A model generated the notes under the pieces. The model was not told the DNA's origin and did no database searches. It was given only the letters and a program-made list of their open reading frames with translations. Below are positions 34,713 to 43,457 of a DNA stretch of 64,000 nt, piece after piece. Source of the DNA: Celeribacter naphthalenivorans. GTDB taxonomy: Bacteria; Pseudomonadota; Alphaproteobacteria; Rhodobacterales; Rhodobacteraceae. Every line of letters starts with the position of its first letter. Positions within the stretch are counted from its first letter, which is position 1. The DNA lies in NCBI RefSeq assembly GCF_020524585.1, contig NZ_JAIVLK010000002.1:186001-250000 (forward strand), in the 5' to 3' direction. The position numbers and the translations under genes were made by a program.

Positions 34713-35615
34713 TCACCGCTCGGGCGGCAAAAAACTCAGGCCATGTTCGACAAAAATGGCTTCGATCCGCCCATCTGCCAGCGCTTTTTCAATCGCGTAA
34801 TCGACCGCATAGCCCAGATCGCGATGTTGCTGATTGACGGCAACGCCCACCGTCCAGCTGTTGCGCACCAGACCGGGCAGGGGCGGTTGATGGACGCCGA
34901 ACCCCTCTTCCAGCCCTGCTTCGATCACCGCCAAAGGCGCCATGACGGCCATGGTCTCGCCCGAGGTCATGCCCGCGACGGCCGCATCCGAAGAGCGGTA
35001 GCGATGGATCGCATCCCCGATGGCACCGCGCCCGACAGAGGTCAGATAGAAATCCGACAGGCTGTCGTTTTCCACCGCCACCGTGTCGAAGCGAAAATAG
35101 GCAGGCGTCGGTTTGGCATCGGGATAGTCGGCCTCATTATAGCCGATGGCCAAGGCCTCTCCCGCATATTGTCCCGTGAAAACAACCTGTTCGATGCGAC
35201 AGGTCAACTCGCTGTCATAGGGTACATGCAGCATCACGTCAGAGACGCGCCCGCCCACCGTGGCGCCTTTCCAGACGTAGTTGCGCAGATCCGCGTCGAG
35301 GGTCTCATCCGCCTGCACCAGCCGAAATCGGGGCGTGACGCCGAGATCTTCGGCGATGATCCGACCGATTTCGACGTCGATGCCTTTGGCCTTCCCACCC
35401 TCTTCATAAGACCAGGGCGGGAAGTCTTCGTAGAGGGCGAACTCGATCCAGCCCTCATCGATGATGCGGTCGAACTCGCGGCCGACATCCTGCGCAAAAG
35501 TGTTCTGCGGTTTCGGGCCGGGGACATAGTCCTCACAGCGCGCGAAAGCCGGCCCCGCGAAAGCGAGACCGGCGAGCAGGGCCACGACAGGACCCGATGT
35601 GATGTGACGGCGCAT
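34713..35615 (-). CDS. Periplasmic binding protein of the PQQ system (XoxJ/MoxJ-like)
   Basis: A 300-residue exported protein (signal peptide ending near PAFA) of the solute-binding family 3 fold: WIEFALYEDFPPWSYEEGG, then KGIDVEIGRIIAEDLGVTPR. Proteins of this type (MoxJ/XoxJ and relatives) accompany PQQ dehydrogenases and are thought to help maturation or partner binding, not to transport. It is encoded 3 nt after the PedF-like cytochrome gene on the same strand, as in quinoprotein clusters. A true solute transporter subunit is less likely, since no permease adjoins it. Confidence 0.75.
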   Translation of the reverse strand: MRRHITSGPVVALLAGLAFAGPAFARCEDYVPGPKPQNTFAQDVGREFDRIIDEGWIEFALYEDFPPWSYEEGGKAKGIDVEIGRIIAEDLGVTPRFRLVQADETLDADLRNYVWKGATVGGRVSDVMLHVPYDSELTCRIEQVVFTGQYAGEALAIGYNEADYPDAKPTPAYFRFDTVAVENDSLSDFYLTSVGRGAIGDAIHRYRSSDAAVAGMTSGETMAVMAPLAVIEAGLEEGFGVHQPPLPGLVRNSWTVGVAVNQQHRDLGYAVDYAIEKALADGRIEAIFVEHGLSFLPPER

Positions 35616-35618
35616 GAT

Positions 35619-36305
35619 TCACTCCGCCGCAGAGAGGCCCACCGTCAACAGATCGGCGGTGTGTTTCCACGTCGCGGGATCGTCGGTCATGTTGCGCGCG
35701 GCCTCAAATGCCACACTGTCGGCGACCGGCGCGCCGGAGCCGGTTTCGACATCCGCGGCGATGCTGGCAAGCTCTTCTTGCACGGCGGTCGGGTTCTCGA
35801 CGTCCCCAGCCAGAAGGTGGTCTCGAATTTCCGTCAGACGCGCCATGTGATCGTCCAATGCGCCATCGTCGGGGCGGGTTTCGACATAGGTGCGGATCGC
35901 CCAGGCGGCCTTTTGGCCGAGCAACTCCCCAAAGGCAGGCATCTTGGTGATTCCATTCTGGGTCATGCCGTGCTGGAACCGTTCCACGAACCATTCGTCG
36001 CCATATTCCTCGGCCTCCAAATAGCGCAGATCGGGGGCCAGACCGCCCGACACAACGCCGAGGCCATGACAGCGCGCGCAGTTCTGGTTGTAGCCGGACG
36101 AGCCGATTTCAATGGCCTTGAGCCAGACCTCTTCGCCCGCCTCCTCCGCGCGGTAGGGGTTTTCGGTCAGCCATTCTTCGCCCACATCGGGCAGGGCGTC
36201 GGTGTTCACCGGCTGCGGGGTCACATCGCCATGGGCGAAGGCGACGGTTGCGATTGCGGTCGTGAGTGCGGCGAGCAAGGCGGTGCGTTTCACAGCATTT
36301 TTCAT
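35619..36305 (-). CDS. Cytochrome c-550, PedF family
   Basis: A 228-residue periplasmic cytochrome. A signal peptide ends near VAFA, and one haem-attachment motif CARCH occurs at 76-80, with an axial Met likely in GITKMPAFG. The long C-terminal tail and overall layout fit the PedF/c-550 group that accepts electrons from PQQ alcohol dehydrogenases. The start at 36305 was chosen for the GGGAGGA site; an upstream ATG at 36386 would precede the signal peptide. It is divergent from the PQQ-associated binding protein gene, with an operator-like palindrome between them. Confidence 0.85.
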   Translation of the reverse strand: MKNAVKRTALLAALTTAIATVAFAHGDVTPQPVNTDALPDVGEEWLTENPYRAEEAGEEVWLKAIEIGSSGYNQNCARCHGLGVVSGGLAPDLRYLEAEEYGDEWFVERFQHGMTQNGITKMPAFGELLGQKAAWAIRTYVETRPDDGALDDHMARLTEIRDHLLAGDVENPTAVQEELASIAADVETGSGAPVADSVAFEAARNMTDDPATWKHTADLLTVGLSAAE

Positions 36306-36390
36306 TGGGTCCTCCCATCGTTTTCCCATGAATATCTCTGCCGCGAAGGCGCGCGCCATTAGACCTTGGTGCCACTGTCGAAACAACCAT

Positions 36391-36406
36391 GCGACTTTGG
36401 TCGTGG
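36391..36406. promoter_or_regulatory. CGAC-N4-GTCG operator, site 2
   Basis: GCGACTTTGGTCGTGG contains CGAC-TTTG-GTCG. It lies 49 nt before the rightward binding-protein gene and 86 nt before the leftward PedF-like gene, so it could serve both. Confidence 0.62.
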
Positions 36407-36454
36407 TTCGCCTCTGACCCCGCGCCGCATAGGGTTTTGGGAGGGAGGACGACG

Positions 36455-37633
36455 ATGATAAGGACTTGGTGCGCCATAGGTTTTATGGCCTGTGTCTCTG
36501 TGATGCCTGCTGATCTCAGGGCAGAGCAGATTGACATTTCAATCGGCTATCTGCGCTTGGAGACCCCGCCGCGTGCGGTATTGTCGGGGCTCGATCCGAT
36601 CCCGCCTGCGCGTGGTATTGACGGCGCGGAACTGGCGCTCAAGGACAATCAGACGACGGGCGGATTTCTGGGGCATCAGTATACGATGGATGTGGTGTCC
36701 ATTGCGCCCGATGGCGATGTGATCGCCGCCGCGCAGGCGATGTTCGGCACGCATGATCTCGTGCTGCTCGACATGGCGGCGGGGGCTCTGTTGCAGGTGG
36801 TGGACCTGCCTGCGGCGCAGGCCGCTTTGGTCTTCAACGTCTCGGAAAAGGCCCCGGCGCTTCGGGGTGCAGACTGCCGCGCCAACCTGTTTCACACCGT
36901 GCCGGAGCTTGGCATAGAGGCGGACGCCTTGATGCAGGTTTTGATGGAAAAACGCTGGACCAAACTGGCGCTGATCGAGGGGCCAAGCGCGGAAGACGCG
37001 GCTTTGGCGCAAAGCTATCGCGATGCGGCGCGGAAATTCGGCCTCAAGATTGTCTCGGAGGCGAAGTGGTCTTTTGACACCGATCTGCGACGTGCTGCCT
37101 CCCGCGAAGTGCCTCTGTTCACGCAGGATTTCAAAGCGCATGACGTGGTGCTGGTCGCCGACGCGCATGACGATTTCGCCCGCTACATCGAACACAACAC
37201 ATGGGAGCCGCGCCCGGTCGCGGGTGCCGTGGGGTTGGTGGCGGAGGCCTGGGCGCCCGTCGTCGAACAATGGGGCGCGGCGCAGTTGCAAAGCCGGTTC
37301 GAAGACCTGACCCAGCGCGATATGACGGCGGAGGATTACGCCGCCTGGGCCGCCGTGCGGGTGATTGGCGAGGCGGTGACGCGGACCGGATCGGCGGAGC
37401 CCGACGTGCTGCGCGACTATATTTTGTCAGACGGATTTGAACTGGCGGCCTTTCAGGGCAGGCCTTTGAGTTTTCGCACCTGGAACGGCCAGATGCGGCA
37501 ACCGATCCCGGTGGTGAACGCCCAGGCGCAGGTGGCCTCCGCCCCGCCGGACGGGTTCGAACATGCCCGAAATCCGCTCGACACTTTGGGATTGGATCAA
37601 ATGGAAAGTGACTGCCATGCTTTTGAAAACTAA
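36455..37633 (+). CDS. ABC substrate-binding protein of PQQ alcohol dehydrogenase systems
   Basis: A 392-residue exported protein (signal peptide near 1-23) with a type I periplasmic binding fold like branched-chain amino acid binding proteins (IPPARGIDGAELALKDNQTT; LVLLDMAAGALLQVVDLPAA). It matches in order and content the binding protein found with PedA1A2BC-like transporters in PQQ clusters. The ATG at 36455 follows GGGAGGGAGGA. The downstream propeller gene overlaps it by 17 nt. The true ligand is unknown; a transporter for alcohols or lanthanides has been discussed for related systems. Confidence 0.8.
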   Translation: MIRTWCAIGFMACVSVMPADLRAEQIDISIGYLRLETPPRAVLSGLDPIPPARGIDGAELALKDNQTTGGFLGHQYTMDVVSIAPDGDVIAAAQAMFGTHDLVLLDMAAGALLQVVDLPAAQAALVFNVSEKAPALRGADCRANLFHTVPELGIEADALMQVLMEKRWTKLALIEGPSAEDAALAQSYRDAARKFGLKIVSEAKWSFDTDLRRAASREVPLFTQDFKAHDVVLVADAHDDFARYIEHNTWEPRPVAGAVGLVAEAWAPVVEQWGAAQLQSRFEDLTQRDMTAEDYAAWAAVRVIGEAVTRTGSAEPDVLRDYILSDGFELAAFQGRPLSFRTWNGQMRQPIPVVNAQAQVASAPPDGFEHARNPLDTLGLDQMESDCHAFEN

Positions 37634-38585
37634 GATGTCTGCCAGCCTTTTGGCGCTTGCGTTCGCTTTGCCCGCAACCGCCTCCGAGATTTGGGTCAGC
37701 AATGAAAAAGACGACACGCTCTCGGTGATCGACATCGACACATTGGAGGTCGTGCGCACGATTGAAGTGGGCGAACGCCCGCGCGGCATCACCTTTAATT
37801 CCGATTTCACACGGCTCTATATCTGCGCGTCCGACAGCGATGCGGTGCAGGTGATGGACCCGGAGACGGGCGAGATTCTGCACGATCTGCCCTCAGGCGA
37901 GGACCCGGAACAATTCGTGCTGCACCCCGATGATCGGCACCTCTGGATCGCCAATGAGGACGACGCGGTGACCACGGTTGTCGATGTCGAGACGCGCAAA
38001 GTGGTGGCCCAGATCAACGTCGGCATCGAGCCCGAAGGTATGGCGGTCTCGCCCGATGGCAAGACGGTGATCACCACGTCGGAGACGACGAATATGGCGC
38101 ATTGGATCAACACGGAAACGCATGAGATTTACGCCAACACGCTGGTCGATGCGCGGCCCCGTCATGCGGAGTTTGTAAAGGACGGCAGCGAGCTTTGGGT
38201 GTCGTCAGAGATCGGCGGCACGATCACGGTGTTTGACACGGTGGATCAAAGCGAGGCCGGCAAGATTCACTTTGAAATTCAGGGCGTTCATCCCGATCTG
38301 ATCCAACCCGTCGGCTTCGAGCTGACGCCGGATCACAAGACCGCTTTCGTGGCGCTGGGGCCGTCGAACCATGTCGCTGTTGTCAACACCGAGACGCTTG
38401 CGGTCGAGGATTATATCCTCGTCGGGCGTCGGGTCTGGCACATGGCGTTTTCGCCGGATTACAGCCAGCTCTTCACCACCAACGGGGTGAGTGGCGATGT
38501 CACGGTGATCGACGTGGCTTCTCGCAAACCGGTCAAGACCATCAAGGTGGGGCGGTTTCCCTGGGGCGCAGCCGTGCGCCCGTAA
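37617..38585 (+). CDS. YVTN beta-propeller protein of the PQQ ABC system
   Basis: A 322-residue periplasmic protein (signal peptide ending near ATAS) built of seven-blade-type repeats: EIWVSNEKDDTLSVIDIDTL, then RLYICASDSDAVQVMDPETG, later DVTVIDVASRKPVKTIKVGR. This is the repeat protein that accompanies PedABC-like transporters in quinoprotein clusters, where its function is unsettled. ATG 37617 gives the complete signal peptide. It is followed by a small exported protein, the ATPase and the permease. Confidence 0.85.
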   Translation: MLLKTKMSASLLALAFALPATASEIWVSNEKDDTLSVIDIDTLEVVRTIEVGERPRGITFNSDFTRLYICASDSDAVQVMDPETGEILHDLPSGEDPEQFVLHPDDRHLWIANEDDAVTTVVDVETRKVVAQINVGIEPEGMAVSPDGKTVITTSETTNMAHWINTETHEIYANTLVDARPRHAEFVKDGSELWVSSEIGGTITVFDTVDQSEAGKIHFEIQGVHPDLIQPVGFELTPDHKTAFVALGPSNHVAVVNTETLAVEDYILVGRRVWHMAFSPDYSQLFTTNGVSGDVTVIDVASRKPVKTIKVGRFPWGAAVRP

Positions 38586-38609
38586 ATGTCTAATATAAAG
38601 GAATATTTC

Positions 38610-39050
38610 ATGCGTTACGCACTCATTGCCGCTGCACTTCTTGCCGCAACATCTGCCTTTGCAGATGATGACGATGCCCCCGAATTCGGCCTCGCGGGCA
38701 TCCTGTCGGCCTCGAATTCCGAAGACCTGCCGCCGATTACGCTCTCCGCCGGGCAGCCCTTGGCCGACGCGCCGCTTAAGCTCAAATCCGGCACCTATTA
38801 CGAGATCGAAATTGAGGCCGATGGCTCACAGGAACTGGCGCTCGAAGGGGCGGGGTTCTTTCGGGCGATCTGGATCGATGAGATCGTGATCGAAGGGCTG
38901 GAAATCCGGCCTTTGGGCATCGACAGCGTCGAATTTGATGAGGCGGGCACGATGGAGATTGGCTTTGTGGCCATCAAGCCGGGGCGCTACGAGCTGCGTG
39001 TGCCGCAATCCTCGGGCGATCTGCAACGGTTGGAGATCACGATTGAATAA
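38610..39050 (+). CDS. Small exported protein of the PQQ ABC system (PedA2-like position)
   Basis: A 146-residue periplasmic protein with a clear signal peptide (MRYALIAAALLAATSAFADD) followed by an acidic start and a beta-rich domain, including TYYEIEIEADGSQELALEGA and GRYELRVPQSSGDLQRLEIT, that looks like a cupredoxin-like or carbohydrate-binding sandwich without Cys or Met ligands. The start at 38610 has AAGGAA 6 nt upstream. It sits between the propeller and ATPase genes, where PQQ clusters often have a small protein of unknown role. The many acidic residues could bind metal ions; that is a guess. Confidence 0.65.
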   Translation: MRYALIAAALLAATSAFADDDDAPEFGLAGILSASNSEDLPPITLSAGQPLADAPLKLKSGTYYEIEIEADGSQELALEGAGFFRAIWIDEIVIEGLEIRPLGIDSVEFDEAGTMEIGFVAIKPGRYELRVPQSSGDLQRLEITIE

Positions 39051-39059
39051 GGCGGGCGA

Positions 39060-39788
39060 ATGAGCAGGCGAATGACTGGGTTAAACGTCGAAAATATCAC
39101 CCACGACTGGGGCGCAAAACGTGCTCTGGAGGCGGTGAGCTTTTCGGTCGCGCCGGGTCAGTTTTGCGCGCTTTTAGGGCCGAACGGGGCGGGGAAATCG
39201 ACGCTTTTCGGGCTTTTGACGCGGTTGTTCACGCCTCGCACCGGGCGGATCGACATTGCGGGACATGATGTGTCCCGCGATCCGCTGGGCGCCCTGTCGA
39301 AAACCGGTGTGGTGTTTCAACAGCCGACGCTCGATCTCGACCTCTCCGTCTGGCGCAATATGCTCTATTTCGCGGGGTTGCATGGCATCACGGGCCGCGC
39401 GGCGCGGTTTGCGGCCTCCGAGGCCTTGGACCGTTTGGGCATGGAGGAACGCGCACGCGAGCGGGTGCGTGATCTCAACGGCGGGCACCGACGACGGTTG
39501 GAGATTGCCCGCGCGTTGATGCATCGCCCTGAGGTGTTGCTGTTGGATGAGCCGACCGTTGGGCTGGACGCGCAGACCCGCAGCGATCTCGTTGCGCATG
39601 TGCATGGGCTGGCGAAAGACACCGGTCTGGCGGTGCTTTGGGCCACGCATTTGACCGATGAGATCTGGCCCGGCGATCGGCTTGTCGTCTTGCACAAAGG
39701 GCGCGTGTTGGAACAGGGCGAAGTGCCCGTCACAGGCGCGGCTTTGACGGCGCATTTCCTGAAATTGACCGAGAGCGAGGGCGTATGA
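39060..39788 (+). CDS. ABC transporter ATPase, PedA1-like
   Basis: A 242-residue ATP-binding subunit with Walker A GPNGAGKS, Q-loop VVFQQPTLDLDLSVW, a modified signature LNGGHRRRLEIARAL (canonical LSGG becomes LNGG), Walker B VLLLDEPTVGLD and H-loop WATHLTDE. It is of the DrrA/ABC-2 type and is encoded in overlap with the ABC-2 permease gene. In Pseudomonas putida the related PedA1A2BC transporter is needed for growth with a lanthanide-dependent alcohol dehydrogenase, which fits the enzyme encoded here. Confidence 0.9.
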   Translation: MSRRMTGLNVENITHDWGAKRALEAVSFSVAPGQFCALLGPNGAGKSTLFGLLTRLFTPRTGRIDIAGHDVSRDPLGALSKTGVVFQQPTLDLDLSVWRNMLYFAGLHGITGRAARFAASEALDRLGMEERARERVRDLNGGHRRRLEIARALMHRPEVLLLDEPTVGLDAQTRSDLVAHVHGLAKDTGLAVLWATHLTDEIWPGDRLVVLHKGRVLEQGEVPVTGAALTAHFLKLTESEGV

Positions 39789-40576
39789 GACATGCCTTGG
39801 CTGCACTCTGGGTGATCTGCCATCGCGAGGCGCTGCGCTTTCTGGGGCAGCGCGCGCGGATGCTGGCGGCGCTTGTGCGACCTCTCGTCTGGCTCTTTGT
39901 TTTTGCGGCAGGCTTTCGCGCCGCTCTGGGCCTGTCGATCACGCCGCCGTATCAGACCTATATCACCTATGAGACCTACATCGTGCCGGGGCTCTGCGGC
40001 ATGATTTTGCTGTTCAACGGCATGCAATCCTCGCTCTCTTTGGTGATGGACCGCGAGATGGGGACGATGCGGCTCTTGCTCACGGCCCCTCTGCCGCGTT
40101 GGTGGCTTTTGAGCTGTAAACTCATCGCAGGCGCGCTGATTTCCGTGCTTCAGGCCTATGCGTTTCTTGCGATCTGCGCGCTCTATGGCATCACGTTTTC
40201 GCCTCTGGGCTATGTCGCGATCCTGCCGGCGTTGTTTCTCACCGCTCTCATGGTCGGCGCGCTTGGCATCGCTTTATCTTCCACAATCAAACAGTTGGAG
40301 AATTTCGCGGGCGTGATGAATTTCGTCATCTTTCCGATGTTCTTCCTCTCCACCGCGCTCTATCCGCTTTGGAAAATGGCCGAGGCCTCGGCGCTTTTGG
40401 AGACGATCTGTCGCCTGAATCCGTTTTCCTACGGGGTCGAGAGCATCCGTTTTGCGCTTTATCTGACGCCCAATCCGCTGGCTTGGGGCGTTTGTATCGC
40501 GGCGTCGATTGCCTTCATGGTGCTGGCACTTTGGGGCTATGATCCGGCGAAACGGATGATCGGGCGTAAAATGTGA
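39785..40576 (+). CDS. ABC-2 type permease, PedC-like
   Basis: A 263-residue membrane protein with six helices of the ABC-2 family. It has the typical central region TYIVPGLCGMILLFNGMQSS and SLVMDREMGTMRLLLTAPLP, and a C-terminal IFPMFFLSTALYPLW segment. It overlaps the ATPase gene by 4 nt (ATGA) and together they form one transporter. PedC-type permeases are confined to quinoprotein alcohol oxidation clusters. The direction of transport and the substrate are not settled by sequence. Confidence 0.88.
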   Translation: MRHALAALWVICHREALRFLGQRARMLAALVRPLVWLFVFAAGFRAALGLSITPPYQTYITYETYIVPGLCGMILLFNGMQSSLSLVMDREMGTMRLLLTAPLPRWWLLSCKLIAGALISVLQAYAFLAICALYGITFSPLGYVAILPALFLTALMVGALGIALSSTIKQLENFAGVMNFVIFPMFFLSTALYPLWKMAEASALLETICRLNPFSYGVESIRFALYLTPNPLAWGVCIAASIAFMVLALWGYDPAKRMIGRKM

Positions 40577-40579
40577 TCT

Positions 40580-40616
40580 TGCGACTTTGGTCGCAGAGTG
40601 CCTTGGACCTTTGTCC
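40580..40616. promoter_or_regulatory. CGAC-N4-GTCG operator, site 3 (plus weaker repeat)
   Basis: TGCGAC-TTTG-GTCGCA (from 40580) is a near-perfect example of the island's palindrome. A second, related repeat GGAC-CTTT-GTCC lies at 40605-40616. Both precede the Sel1-repeat gene starting at 40669 and lie at the end of the permease gene. Confidence 0.65.
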
Positions 40617-40668
40617 CATTCGTCGTCTGGTCCGTCTCTGGCATGCTTGTGCACGGGAGGACTGTCAC

Positions 40669-41238
40669 ATGAAACGTATTTGCCTTGGGTTGGCGATGGC
40701 CTTTGCCGCGCCTCTCTTTGCCGAAGATTTACCCATGGAGCTTGGCCCCGACACCCATGTGGACGAACAAGGCACGCTCAACCCGCATGAGATGTCGATG
40801 GCGCAGGTGATGGAGAGCATCCGCGAGGGCGACACCGGTATGGTGATCTGTTCGCAGGGCTATCTGATCACGAAATCCGGGCGTCACGAATTGGCGCGTG
40901 AGCTGTTTTCCAACTGTGCGGATGCGGGCTGGACCGGGGCGATGACCTGGATGAGCCAGCTCGATGACAACGGTCTGGGCGGGCCGCAAGATTTGGAGGC
41001 CGCAGCCGTTTGGAACCGCAAGGCGGCCGAGGCGGGCGATCCGGTGGGCAAGTTCAACCATGGGCTTGATCTGATGCGCGGCTGGGGCGTGGCGCGGGAC
41101 GAGGACGCAGGCCGCGCGCTTGTGGATGAGGCCGCGAATGATGGCCTGGCCGTGGCGCAGCGGTTGCAACGGGCCGGGTATGATCTCGACGAGGTCACGC
41201 CCGACGCCGATGAATGGCGCTATCTCAACCTGTTTTGA
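40669..41238 (+). CDS. Exported Sel1-repeat protein (PedD-like position)
   Basis: A 189-residue protein with a signal peptide (MKRICLGLAMAFAAPLFAED) and Sel1-type helical repeats: DNGLGGPQDLEAAAVWNRKA and RGWGVARDEDAGRALVDEAA. Sel1 repeats mediate protein contacts; similar proteins lie beside PedC in PQQ clusters, but their role is unknown. The ATG at 40669 follows GGGAGGA. It has its own operator-like site upstream and is followed by another palindrome and a terminator. Confidence 0.8.
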   Translation: MKRICLGLAMAFAAPLFAEDLPMELGPDTHVDEQGTLNPHEMSMAQVMESIREGDTGMVICSQGYLITKSGRHELARELFSNCADAGWTGAMTWMSQLDDNGLGGPQDLEAAAVWNRKAAEAGDPVGKFNHGLDLMRGWGVARDEDAGRALVDEAANDGLAVAQRLQRAGYDLDEVTPDADEWRYLNLF

Positions 41239-41246
41239 CGCGAAAT

Positions 41247-41262
41247 TACGACCAAAGTCGTA
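41247..41262. promoter_or_regulatory. CGAC-N4-GTCG operator, site 4
   Basis: TACGAC-CAAA-GTCGTA is a perfect palindrome of the island motif, 8 nt after the Sel1 gene and 105 nt before the cytochrome gene. A terminator stands between the site and the cytochrome gene. Confidence 0.65.
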
Positions 41263-41264
41263 GA

Positions 41265-41293
41265 AGCCCCCCGACCAATGTCGGGGGCTTTTC
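41265..41293 (+). terminator. Rho-independent terminator after the Sel1 gene
   Basis: AGCCCCCCGAC and GTCGGGGGCT form a stem of about 10 bp with one bulged C and a 4-nt loop (CAAT), followed by a T-run. It should end the transcript of the ABC/Sel1 unit. Confidence 0.85.
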
Positions 41294-41366
41294 TTGAGGC
41301 AGGTCAACCCTTTGGAGCGGCTTCCCGCGCGATGATACCTCAAACAGTCGCGTAGGAGAGACCCCC

Positions 41367-41765
41367 ATGAAAGCCAAACACATCGCCGCTGCCGTGATCC
41401 CCGTTGTAGTTCCGGCACTCTTTGCAACCGTCGCCTTTGCGGGCGAATATGACGCCATCAAAACCGCCGCAGGGGCCGAGTTTTTCGACAAGGAATGCCA
41501 CCGCTGCCACTCCGTCGATGCGGACCGCGCGAGCTATGGCCCGCTTTTGACCGGCGTCGTCGGGCGCGCGGCGGGGACGTTCGAGGGCTATCCCTATTCT
41601 GACGCGCTGAGCAACGCGGGCTTTGTCTGGACCAAGGGCGCGATCCGGGCCTGGATGGAGGACAATGACGCGCTCGTGCCGGGCACGAAAATGCGCCACG
41701 TCGGCGTGAGCGACCCGACGGTGCAGGATTTCATCGTCACCTATCTGGCGTCGATCTCCGAATAA
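41367..41765 (+). CDS. Periplasmic c-type cytochrome (class I)
   Basis: A 132-residue exported cytochrome: signal peptide ending near VAFA, one haem motif CHRCH at 44-48, and an axial Met in GTKMRHVG. Size and motif spacing fit small class I cytochromes that take electrons from quinoprotein dehydrogenases or pass them to an oxidase. Together with the PedF-like protein it gives two candidate electron acceptors for the alcohol dehydrogenase. The 3' end overlaps the convergent ABC ATPase gene by 29 nt. Confidence 0.88.
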   Translation: MKAKHIAAAVIPVVVPALFATVAFAGEYDAIKTAAGAEFFDKECHRCHSVDADRASYGPLLTGVVGRAAGTFEGYPYSDALSNAGFVWTKGAIRAWMEDNDALVPGTKMRHVGVSDPTVQDFIVTYLASISE

Positions 41766-42426
41766 GTTGAGAGGTCGCGCGGAGCCTGGCGGGGCTGCCG
41801 TCGAGGCAGAGCACCCGATCCGCGAGCCGCGCCGCCTCTTTGTTGTCATGCGTGACCAAAAGCGTCGTCGTGCCGTGCCGGGCGCGCAGCGTCTCGAACA
41901 GCTGCATCATCTCATCGGCCAGCTTTGGGTCGAGCGACACAAAGGCCTCGTCCATCAACAATAGATCGGGCGCGGCGGCAAAAGCACGGGCCAGCGCGAG
42001 GCGGCGTTGTTGGCCCAGCGACATCTGTTCGGGGAAGTGATCGGCGTGGTCGGAGAGGCCGACGGCGGTGAGCCAGTCGCGCGCCTGTGCCTTGGACATC
42101 CCGGTGGTCAGGCTGAGGTTCTGCCAGGCCTTGCGCCAGGGCAAAAGCGTCGGGTTTTGGAACACAGTGGAGAGCCGGGGCGGGCGGGTGAGGGTGCCTT
42201 CGTAGTCGCGGTGTAGCCCCGAGATGACCCTCAGTAGGGTGGTCTTGCCGACCCCCGAGGGGCCGGTCAGCGCAACGGTTTCGCCCGCATGGATGTCCAG
42301 TTTTATGCCCCCAAGGATCTGCGTCCCCCCGGCGGACACCGAGCGCAGATCGAGGTGCAGCAAGGCGGCCTTCACAGGGAAAGCCGCCTCGTGATTGTCC
42401 GAGAGGATGGACATGTCATGCCTCAT
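41737..42426 (-). CDS. ABC transporter ATPase, SsuB/TauB type
   Basis: A 229-residue ATPase with Walker A GPSGVGKT, Q-loop TVFQNPTLLPWR, a divergent signature MSLGQQRRLALARA and Walker B LLLMDEAFVSLD. The last is unusual in having DEAF, as in many SsuB/TauB proteins. It overlaps the binding-protein gene (4 nt). The partner permease is most likely the gene at 30815-31621 on the same strand. Confidence 0.88.
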   Translation of the reverse strand: MRHDMSILSDNHEAAFPVKAALLHLDLRSVSAGGTQILGGIKLDIHAGETVALTGPSGVGKTTLLRVISGLHRDYEGTLTRPPRLSTVFQNPTLLPWRKAWQNLSLTTGMSKAQARDWLTAVGLSDHADHFPEQMSLGQQRRLALARAFAAAPDLLLMDEAFVSLDPKLADEMMQLFETLRARHGTTTLLVTHDNKEAARLADRVLCLDGSPARLRATSQLIRRSTPDR

Positions 42427-43406
42427 GAGGCCGGGTCATAGAAGGTGCCTGCGGGCAGGGTGGTCGCTTGACCGACCAGCTCCTCGCCGCCGAGTTTCGC
42501 CATGAGGGCGAGCATCTTGGCGGCGTCTTCTTCGGAGACCGGACCCTCGGCGGGAATGCCCGCGATCCAACCGGCTCTCAATGCCTCGAATTGCGCGTCG
42601 TTTTTGACGTTCATCCGCTCGCGCAACCGCTCCCAGGCGGCGTCATCCGTGGCCAAAAGCACTTTGGCCTGACGGGAGGCTGCGGCCAAGCCTTTGATCA
42701 GTTCGGGATGGTCTGCCAACACCTCGCCGCGCACCACATAGCCCAGAAGCGGCGTGTCGGGGTTCAGCCCCAGAGCCAGAGAGGCCTCAGAGGTGGAGGC
42801 CAGAAGGCGCATGCCGGCGGCTTCCATCTTGGCACCAAAGTGCCAGAAATTGATCGCGCCCTCCAGCTCGCCCGAGAGCGCGGATTTGAAGATCAGCGGC
42901 GGCGCGCCGAACACTTGTTCGGTTTCAGAGGCGAGGTCCTGACCGGTCATTTGCTCGGCATAGGCGCGCAGGATCAGCCAGCTTTTGTCAGTCGGCCCGC
43001 CCGCGATGCCAATCTTGCCGCCTTTGAGATCGGCGAGGCTTTGCGCGGGGCTGTCTTTCGGCACGTAGAGCCCGCCGACGGCCTTGGAATAGGGGAGGAA
43101 GACGTAGTCCTTGCCCTCGGCACGTTGGGCGGCGACCCAGAGCCAATCGGCGACGATCATATCGACTTCGCCTGCGGCCAAGGCGACGCGCGAGGCGGCA
43201 GCGCCTGCGACATCCATAGGCTCGAGGGTAAAGCCCTGCGCGGTGTCAAAACCGTTGTGGCGGATGGTGTCGACCTCCCAGGCCACGGTGCCGGACATAT
43301 AGAGCGCGGCCTTAAGTGTCGGCAGGTCTTCGGCTTTCGCGGCCAAGGCGCCTGTCAGAGACATCGCCGCCGCAAGTGCGGCAAGCCCTTTGGTGAATTT
43401 CGTCAT
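42423..43406 (-). CDS. ABC substrate-binding protein, SsuA/TauA/NMT1-like
   Basis: A 327-residue exported protein with a signal peptide (MTKFTKGLAALAAAMSLTGA) and the two-lobed NMT1-like fold: ALYMSGTVAWEVDTIRHNGF, later GKIGIAGGPTDKSWLILRAY. Such proteins bind small anions, pyrimidine precursors or cofactor-like molecules. The gene starts at 43406 after GGGAGGA and is divergent from the quinoprotein gene, sharing the region with two motif half-sites. Co-regulation with the PQQ system suggests it imports something the system needs, but the ligand is unknown. Confidence 0.85.
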   Translation of the reverse strand: MTKFTKGLAALAAAMSLTGALAAKAEDLPTLKAALYMSGTVAWEVDTIRHNGFDTAQGFTLEPMDVAGAAASRVALAAGEVDMIVADWLWVAAQRAEGKDYVFLPYSKAVGGLYVPKDSPAQSLADLKGGKIGIAGGPTDKSWLILRAYAEQMTGQDLASETEQVFGAPPLIFKSALSGELEGAINFWHFGAKMEAAGMRLLASTSEASLALGLNPDTPLLGYVVRGEVLADHPELIKGLAAASRQAKVLLATDDAAWERLRERMNVKNDAQFEALRAGWIAGIPAEGPVSEEDAAKMLALMAKLGGEELVGQATTLPAGTFYDPAS

Positions 43407-43457
43407 GTGCAGTCCTCCCTGACAAAAGAGCCTAGGTCGGGCGATGCGCGGGCGAAA

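Noticed and set aside
34713-35615. Amino-acid ABC importer component
   Set aside because: No matching permease or ATPase adjoins it; gene order with the PedF-like cytochrome fits a quinoprotein accessory protein better.
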